From positions 1 to 35,830 of IMG/VR virus record IMGVR_UViG_3300009502_000015: a stretch of DNA of 35,830 bases, one strand, 5' to 3'. Numbering within the stretch: position 1 is the first letter of the stretch; every line of letters starts with the position of its first letter. A program made the translations under genes and the position numbers. Source of the DNA: a virus. Positions 31,908 through 35,830 of this stretch are shown in pieces. The notes under the pieces are model-generated. The model made no database searches. It was not told where the DNA came from and was given only the letters and a program-made list of their open reading frames with translations.

Positions 31908-32379
31908 AATTATACAATTTTTTAGAGAATTATTTATGAAAACGGCACCACAACCGATTCCAATACCAACTCCTAATCCAATCCAACAACCAACACCAAC
32001 TCAACCATCGGCCCCACCAATAACAACGGGGAGACTTAACCGATGGATAGATGCTATTAAAGTTATGGAGGGAGCAAAACTCGAAAGAAATAATCCGGGG
32101 AATTTGCGATACGTGGGACAAGCTCATGCTTTCAATGATAATGGTTTTTGTAAATTTAGTACCTACCAACACGGATACGATGCCCTAAAAAATCTTTTAG
32201 TAAATGCCTGTACTGGAAAATCAAAAACTTATCGTCCAGAAATGAGTCTCTTGAAATTTCAATCAATTTATTCTCCATCATCTGATGGGAATAATCCTGC
32301 ACACTACGCCAAATTTGTCGCTGATAGAATCGGAGGAGGAGTGACAACAAGTACGCCAATAAAGGAGTTAAATACGTAA
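31888..32379 (+). CDS. Lysozyme/transglycosylase-like lysin with membrane anchor or linker
   Basis: A 163-residue protein from ATG 31888 (31900 also possible). Residues 1-18 are an amphipathic or signal-anchor-like helix (NKIIQFFRELFMK). Residues 20-48 are a Pro-rich linker. Residues 49-160 include WIDAIKVMEGAKLERNNPGNLRYVGQAH, with Glu61 as a plausible catalytic acid, SLLKFQSIYSPSSDGNNPAHYAKFVADRIGG at the end. This is the NNPGNLR-type muramidase-like domain of phage lysins. A separate holin follows 29 bases later. It overlaps the acidic gene. Confidence 0.65.
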   Translation: MKTMMNKIIQFFRELFMKTAPQPIPIPTPNPIQQPTPTQPSAPPITTGRLNRWIDAIKVMEGAKLERNNPGNLRYVGQAHAFNDNGFCKFSTYQHGYDALKNLLVNACTGKSKTYRPEMSLLKFQSIYSPSSDGNNPAHYAKFVADRIGGGVTTSTPIKELNT

Positions 32380-32408
32380 AGGTCGAATTATAAACCAAAA
32401 ATAAATAT
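32380..32408 (+). promoter_or_regulatory. AGGTCGA leader before the holin gene
   Basis: AGGTCGA (32380-32386) comes directly after the lysin stop and is followed by ATTATAAA. It ends 22 bases before ATG 32409. No Shine-Dalgarno is present. See the leader element described at 12557, 15484 and 33632. Confidence 0.4.
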
Positions 32409-32639
32409 ATGATAAAAACATTAGGATTTGGAAAAATAAATTGGGACGGGGTTAAATCTGTTCTTAAACACAGTGCTTGGATAGCAGGTCTGACTGTGGC
32501 TTTTTATTTGTTAGGAATACTAAAAGATTTCAACTTCGGAGCCTATGCTCCAATCGCCATGTGGGTAATCGGAACCCTCGCATCTTTCTTAAAAAAATTG
32601 TGCGAAACCTATCAGGTGCAAGTGCCTGAAAACTATTAA
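32409..32639 (+). CDS. Holin-like two-span membrane protein
   Basis: A 76-residue protein. Two hydrophobic segments (HSAWIAGLTVAFYLLGIL at about 21-38, and YAPIAMWVIGTLASFL at about 46-61), with a short loop and charged ends, fit a class II/III phage holin. It follows the lysin, the normal order of a lysis cassette. It would form membrane lesions that let the lysin reach peptidoglycan. The downstream gene is a KH protein. Confidence 0.7.
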   Translation: MIKTLGFGKINWDGVKSVLKHSAWIAGLTVAFYLLGILKDFNFGAYAPIAMWVIGTLASFLKKLCETYQVQVPENY

Positions 32640-32670
32640 TAAATAATGTGAAAAAAATAAATATACTTAT

Positions 32671-32985
32671 ATGAAAAACGACGAAAAGTTTTTGTTATCA
32701 ACTGTGCAAGAATTAGTGGACTTCCCAAACGATGTAGAAGTAACTCGAAAAATGGATGAACTAGGAGTGCTCTTAACCTTAAAAGTAAATCCTGCCGATA
32801 TGGGAAAAGTTATCGGGCGAGAGGGAAATACGGCAAAGGCACTTCGAATACTTATTCGAATAGTCGGTATGAAAGACAAAGAAAGAGTTAACCTAAAAAT
32901 CGTAGATCCACGGGTCAAAGAAGTAGACAACGCATACAACGAAGCAAAAGATGTGGGGAGTGCTCCACTTAGAAAAGAATACTAG
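32671..32985 (+). CDS. KH-domain RNA-binding protein (KhpA-like)
   Basis: A 104-residue protein. Residues 30-75 carry GVLLTLKVNPADMGKVIGREGNTAKALRILIRIVGMK with the GxxG loop Gly49-Arg-Glu-Gly52, the hallmark of a type II KH domain as in bacterial KhpA/YlqC (about 75-80 residues). KhpA binds RNA and affects small-RNA-linked regulation and cell division in bacteria. Here it follows the lysis cassette and is closed by a strong terminator. The extra N- and C-terminal 25-residue parts are not part of the domain. A phage gene of this kind is unusual. Confidence 0.85.
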   Translation: MKNDEKFLLSTVQELVDFPNDVEVTRKMDELGVLLTLKVNPADMGKVIGREGNTAKALRILIRIVGMKDKERVNLKIVDPRVKEVDNAYNEAKDVGSAPLRKEY

Positions 32986-32994
32986 TTTAATCTT

Positions 32995-33022
32995 AAAAGG
33001 CATCCGAGGAGGGGTGCCTTTT
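32995..33022 (+). terminator. Rho-independent terminator after the KH gene
   Basis: AAAAGGCA (32995-33002) pairs perfectly with TGCCTTTT (33015-33022) over a 12-base loop, and the stem ends in a T run. It closes the lysis/KH transcript. The A-rich start could also serve the opposite strand, but no minus-strand gene is seen. Confidence 0.85.
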
Positions 33023-33066
33023 ATAGAATAAATTAGTTAATTGACAACTTAAAAACGGAGGGACAA

Positions 33067-33309
33067 ATGAAAAACAAAACAAGAAGAGAATGGGTCAGGA
33101 CTGGTAAAACAAATGTTCACCATCTCAAACCTCGTAGTAGAGGCGGGCAATCTATTGAAAGTAATCTTCTCCATCTTGATGTAAGACGACATGAAGCATA
33201 TCATTTGCTTTTTAAAAATCTTACTCTTGATGAAATCATTGCTCTTTTAATAAGAGTAAAACTAATCAAAGAAGGACAAAAAAGATTTTACAAAGATTTT
33301 GTATTCTAA
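33067..33309 (+). CDS. Small HNH-type His-rich protein, 80 aa
   Basis: The segment TNVHHLKPRSRGGQSIESNLLHLDVRRHEAYHLLFKNLTLDEII has the HH...N..L..H..H pattern of a short HNH/His-Me finger protein. A nuclease or nucleic-acid-binding role is likely. It is preceded by a strong Shine-Dalgarno (GGAGGG) and a TTGACA at 33041-33046, has no clear -10, and lies in a two-gene block between two terminators. Codon use and Shine-Dalgarno are more host-like than the rest. Confidence 0.65.
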   Translation: MKNKTRREWVRTGKTNVHHLKPRSRGGQSIESNLLHLDVRRHEAYHLLFKNLTLDEIIALLIRVKLIKEGQKRFYKDFVF

Positions 33310-33326
33310 AAAAGAAAGGAGTTATT

Positions 33327-33548
33327 ATGTTAATCATTTGCGTTTCGTGTAGACGGATTATCGGATGTGGTGTCAATGAAGATGGTGCAATAAAAAGTCA
33401 ATGCGACTTCTGCCAAAATCTTCTTGACTGCACGAACGATACTCCGACAAATTGTGTCATGGAAAGACGAGTGCTTTTCATTCACTTTGTAAATGGTTGT
33501 AGAGATCACAATGTTCAAAAAATAGGCTTCCGCTTTAATAGTGGATAG
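33327..33548 (+). CDS. Small zinc-ribbon-like protein, 73 aa
   Basis: Contains CVSCRRIIGCG and CDFCQNLLDC, a four-cysteine zinc ribbon at residues about 5-32, and two more Cys further on. It has a good Shine-Dalgarno AGGAG and is followed by a strong terminator. No family is recognised. Paired with the His-rich 33067 gene in a self-contained cassette. Confidence 0.6.
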   Translation: MLIICVSCRRIIGCGVNEDGAIKSQCDFCQNLLDCTNDTPTNCVMERRVLFIHFVNGCRDHNVQKIGFRFNSG

Positions 33549-33551
33549 TCA

Positions 33552-33576
33552 AGGGGGACTCATTCTCCCCCTTTTT
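33552..33576 (+). terminator. Strong rho-independent terminator
   Basis: AGGGGGA (33552-33558) pairs with TCCCCCT (33566-33572) over the loop CTCATTC, and five T follow. It ends the two-gene cassette that begins after the terminator at 32995. The stem is GC-rich and the T tract is clear, so this is the best terminator in the window. Confidence 0.92.
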
Positions 33577-33578
33577 AG

Positions 33579-33638
33579 TTATCCACAGCTACCGCTTGCA
33601 AAGCAAACGCTCGCATAGTAATATGTAGGAAAGGTCGA
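33579..33638 (+). promoter_or_regulatory. DnaA box, promoter and AGGTCGA element of the recombination block
   Basis: TTATCCACA (33579-33587) is a perfect DnaA box. TTGCAA (33596-33601) and TAATAT (33619-33624) form -35 and -10 with 17 bases between. AGGTCGA (33632-33638) lies at the expected start of transcription, 25 bases before ATG 33664. The box ends 31 bases before the -10, matching the promoters at 1921 and 9745. Confidence 0.65.
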
Positions 33639-33663
33639 ATATTAAAAAACAAAAATAAAAAAA

Positions 33664-33789
33664 ATGATAACCGATAAAGAGATACGAAAAATAGAAGTTG
33701 CTGGCTATTGGAGAGGGTTCCTTGCGGGATTTTTAGCAACCATATTTATAGTGGCAATAGGGTTAACCATAATTTATTACAATGTCTAA
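33664..33789 (+). CDS. Small membrane protein, 41 aa
   Basis: MITDKEIRKIEVAGYWRG is followed by one hydrophobic segment (about residues 19-39: FLAGFLATIFIVAIGLTIIYY). The AGGTCGA element lies 25 bases before its ATG. It overlaps the next gene by eight bases. A typical single-span small phage membrane protein with unknown role. Confidence 0.6.
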   Translation: MITDKEIRKIEVAGYWRGFLAGFLATIFIVAIGLTIIYYNV

Positions 33790-33955
33790 AAATAAAAATG
33801 CGGTAGCCCTCGGTAGGAAAGGTGGCGAGGCAACAAGAGAAAAACTAGGTGTCGAACATTACAAAAAAATATCAAAGCTATCATGGAAAAAGAGGAAAGA
33901 GAAGAAGACGAAACAGAACAATTCGAATGCGAAAAAAAAGGTCATCACTGGATAA
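33782..33955 (+). CDS. Small basic KGG-type protein, 57 aa
   Basis: A very basic protein. AVALGRKGGEATREKLGVEHYKKISKLSWKKRK resembles the GRKGG..A......YK.I.K.....R pattern of short bacterial KGG/AKG-repeat proteins, probably nucleic-acid-linked. It starts in the end of the 41-residue gene and its last 73 bases overlap the 33883 gene in another frame. Evidence: composition and coupled start. Confidence 0.5.
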   Translation: MSKNKNAVALGRKGGEATREKLGVEHYKKISKLSWKKRKEKKTKQNNSNAKKKVITG

Positions 33956-34041
33956 CAGAAATGAATACCACATTCTGCGAATACTGTGGAGATGTGTGGG
34001 AACCAGATGACTTCTCTGGAGCAACACCCGGAGACAGATAA
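33883..34041 (+). CDS. Small Cys/His zinc-finger-like protein, 52 aa
   Basis: Starts inside the 33782 gene in another frame. The sequence has FECEKKGHHWITEMNTTFCEYCGDVWE, with C-x4-HH and CxxC groups consistent with one zinc finger. The N-terminus is acidic. It ends 33 bases before the Rad52-like gene. Both overlapping frames have good coding character here; the Cys spacing favours this one being real. Confidence 0.5.
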   Translation: MEKEEREEDETEQFECEKKGHHWITEMNTTFCEYCGDVWEPDDFSGATPGDR

Positions 34042-34074
34042 CATTATAAAAGTTTTTAATAAATAATTAAAGTT

Positions 34075-34839
34075 ATGGCAAAGAAAAAAACAAAAACCAA
34101 AAAGGCAAAGAGTTTGAAAAAAAACCCTGCCAAAAAAGTATCGCAGGAAATTGTGATAAAAGTACAACCGATGCCAACCCCAACGGAAAAAGATGTCCTC
34201 CCAATGAAAGACGGAGGCAAGTACATGATCCCAAGGACATGGCTCAGTGAAAAGCAAGTGGTACAGATGGTACAAAAAACCCCACCACAGCACGTCTACA
34301 CTCGACCGGGGAAAGGTGGCCAACGATGGAGCTACGTCACAGGCAACTACGTCGAAAAAGTTTTGAATTTTACATTCGGATGGAATTGGGACTTCGAAAT
34401 AATAGCTCACGGAAAAGAGGGAGACCAAGTGTGGGTACAAGGAAAACTGACAGTAAAAGATGACCACGGCCACGTGATCACAAAGAGCCAATTCGGTAGA
34501 TCAGATATAAAGTTTTTAAAAGGCACAAAGCAGATGCTCGATTATGGAAACGACTTGAAGTCGGCATCTACGGACTCATTAAAAAAATGTGCTTCCCTCC
34601 TAGGGATAGCATCAGACATTTATGGTAAGGCAGAATTCAAAGCAGAGACCAATGTCGACTTAGATAAACCGGCGCTACCACCACCGGGATCCAAGCCGGG
34701 GCCAGATGGAGACCCAGTGTTAGTGTGTCAAGACTGCGATGGAATAGTGAGCCAAGCCGGGGCTGACTTTAGTAAAAGAGTCTATGGAAAAATCCTATGC
34801 AAGGATTGTTCCAAAAATCATAAACCAATTAAAAAATAA
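34075..34839 (+). CDS. Rad52-like single-strand annealing protein
   Basis: A 254-residue protein. Residues 75-185 contain HVYTRPGKGGQRWSYVTGNYVEKVLNFTFGWNWDFEII and GNDLKSASTDSLKKCASLLGIASDIYGK, the characteristic segments of Rad52/Rad22-type annealing proteins found in phages, which pair complementary DNA strands. The N-terminus is Lys-rich. The C-terminus adds a CxxC...CxxC zinc knuckle (CQDCDG and CKDCSK). The Cas4/RecB-like exonuclease follows two bases later, a usual recombination pair. It probably helps with replication or circularisation of the genome. Confidence 0.8.
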   Translation: MAKKKTKTKKAKSLKKNPAKKVSQEIVIKVQPMPTPTEKDVLPMKDGGKYMIPRTWLSEKQVVQMVQKTPPQHVYTRPGKGGQRWSYVTGNYVEKVLNFTFGWNWDFEIIAHGKEGDQVWVQGKLTVKDDHGHVITKSQFGRSDIKFLKGTKQMLDYGNDLKSASTDSLKKCASLLGIASDIYGKAEFKAETNVDLDKPALPPPGSKPGPDGDPVLVCQDCDGIVSQAGADFSKRVYGKILCKDCSKNHKPIKK

Positions 34840-34841
34840 TC

Positions 34842-35777
34842 ATGGCTAAAAAAATAAAAACAGAAGAATGTGAAGAGCCGAAATTTATCGAGAGTGAATT
34901 ATACGGAGGAAAAGTAAAAGTTAAATTCTATCCACTTTCACACCAGTATTGGGTGAGCGTCCGGGGACTTCCATTCAAAAGAAAAAGTGGATCAACAACT
35001 TTCATAGGAATCAAAGACAAAAGCACTGCACTAGGATCGTGGCAACAACAGATGACGGCAGACTTCCTCTTGAAACTCATTGAAAAAAGAGTACCAATAA
35101 GCGAAGATTTGGCCATCGAGGCGGTTATCCAAAACGATATCGCAAAAGACGAGGCCGCCGACATCGGACATGAGATGCACGAATGGCTAGAAAAGTACAT
35201 CAAGTTTAAATTGAAAGTAAAGGGGTACAACGAAATCCCCGAGATACCAAACTCTCCAGAGGCAATGAACGGAGTAAATGCATTCTTCCAATGGGAAAAG
35301 GAGCATAGGCCAAAATACGTGTCCTCAGAACGCATGGTTTATTCCCTAAAGCACGATTACATGGGTACAATGGACTTGGAGGTGATTGTGGATGGAGACC
35401 TCTGCCTATGCGATTTTAAGAGCTCTAATGGGCTTTATAACAGCGTAAGGATGCAGACTGCGAGTTATTGTGATGCAGACGAAGAAGAGCGAAAGAAAAA
35501 AGTGTACAAAGGCCGATGGGCTCTGCGCTTCTCAAAATACACAGAAGCAGAATACCTACGCAGAGAAAATCGAAAAAAAGTTATCAAGCGTAAAATTGCT
35601 GAAATAAAAGGGAAAGAATACAAAGACTTCCCGATACCTCCATACCAAGTATTCGAAGCAAAATTCCTCGACAAAAAAAAAGGAATGCGAGAGTACGACA
35701 TGGATGCATTTTTATCAGCAAAAAATCTTTATCAATGGGACAAAAAAACCGATTGGTTTTATAATCCCGAATATTAA
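34842..35777 (+). CDS. Cas4/RecB-like PD-(D/E)XK exonuclease
   Basis: A 311-residue protein. DIGHEMHEWLEKYI (His110) precedes the metal-binding Asp178 (YMGTMDLEVI) and the core LCLCDFKSS (Asp191-x-Lys193). Gln205-x-x-x-Tyr209 (MQTASYC) is the motif downstream of the active site in RecB/Cas4-type nucleases. A Cas4-style four-cysteine iron-sulfur cluster is not evident. It probably makes single-stranded ends for the Rad52-like protein. The 3' end is repeated at the window start. Confidence 0.8.
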   Translation: MAKKIKTEECEEPKFIESELYGGKVKVKFYPLSHQYWVSVRGLPFKRKSGSTTFIGIKDKSTALGSWQQQMTADFLLKLIEKRVPISEDLAIEAVIQNDIAKDEAADIGHEMHEWLEKYIKFKLKVKGYNEIPEIPNSPEAMNGVNAFFQWEKEHRPKYVSSERMVYSLKHDYMGTMDLEVIVDGDLCLCDFKSSNGLYNSVRMQTASYCDADEEERKKKVYKGRWALRFSKYTEAEYLRRENRKKVIKRKIAEIKGKEYKDFPIPPYQVFEAKFLDKKKGMREYDMDAFLSAKNLYQWDKKTDWFYNPEY

Positions 35778-35830
35778 AAAGTTAGTTAAATAGGGTAGCG
35801 ACCAACGCTAAAAAATGAAGAAATATATAG
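35708..35830. repeat. Terminal direct repeat, right copy
   Basis: These 123 bases are identical to 1-123 and show the two window ends are the same place. They contain the exonuclease 3' end, the intergenic hairpin and the first codons of the 108 gene. It is the assembly overlap of a circular map. Confidence 0.93.

Overview
This window looks like a complete, circularly closed genome of a tailed phage. The first 123 bases recur exactly as the last 123, so the unique length is 35,707 bp. All supported genes lie on the + strand, are tightly packed and often overlap by 1 to 20 bases. TGA is an ordinary stop. The longest gene-free stretches are only about 105 to 140 bp (1921-2058, 12878-13011, 29462-29568, 33549-33663), and no gap exceeds 300 bp. 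No tRNA, integrase, DNA polymerase, CRISPR array or repressor gene was recognised. The virion genes (terminase, portal, acidic scaffold-like protein, HK97-type capsid protein, a beta-rich nozzle-like protein, a transglycosylase-bearing internal protein) fit a podovirus-like phage. Several proteins resemble ones I associate with Patescibacteria (CPR/Parcubacteria) genomes: the 22908 adhesin N-terminus, a CCxxC/CxCH protein, and a KhpA-like KH protein. A CPR-type host is therefore my best guess, but it is inference.

Layout. 108-1920: a small secreted protein, a Holliday-junction-resolvase-like nuclease and a NinB-like gene broken by an in-frame TAA. 2059-7985: a DnaD-like replication initiator, small proteins, a ParB-DNA methyltransferase split by a PD-(D/E)XK endonuclease gene, an S-adenosylmethionine synthetase, and small accessory genes. 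8003-15435: terminase pair, portal, small basic and acidic proteins, scaffold and capsid. 15524-29461: decoration-like protein, collagen-like fibre, signal-peptide adhesins, cysteine-peptidase-like endolysin, connector, nozzle, and ejection proteins. 29569-31773: a HAD/ATP-grasp enzyme split by an HNH endonuclease. 31770-32985: second lysin, holin, KH protein. 33023-33576: a two-gene cassette between terminators. 33664-35777: small proteins, a Rad52-like annealing protein and a Cas4/RecB-like exonuclease.

How it works together. With no polymerase or helicase gene, the phage probably uses the host replisome, recruited by the DnaD-like protein. Rad52-like, exonuclease, resolvase and (broken) NinB proteins form a recombination set around the circle junction. 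MetK could supply SAM to the methyltransferase. Three perfect DnaA boxes in the same orientation lie 28-31 bp before the -10 elements of the replication, structural and recombination blocks. This suggests host DnaA may co-regulate them.

Most notable: two enzyme genes are each interrupted by a free-standing homing-type endonuclease gene. Both insertions carry a -10 element placed exactly six bases before ATG, a spacing seen at six genes here and suggesting leaderless mRNAs. The replication operon leader can fold into a 25-bp pseudoknot that I do not recognise.
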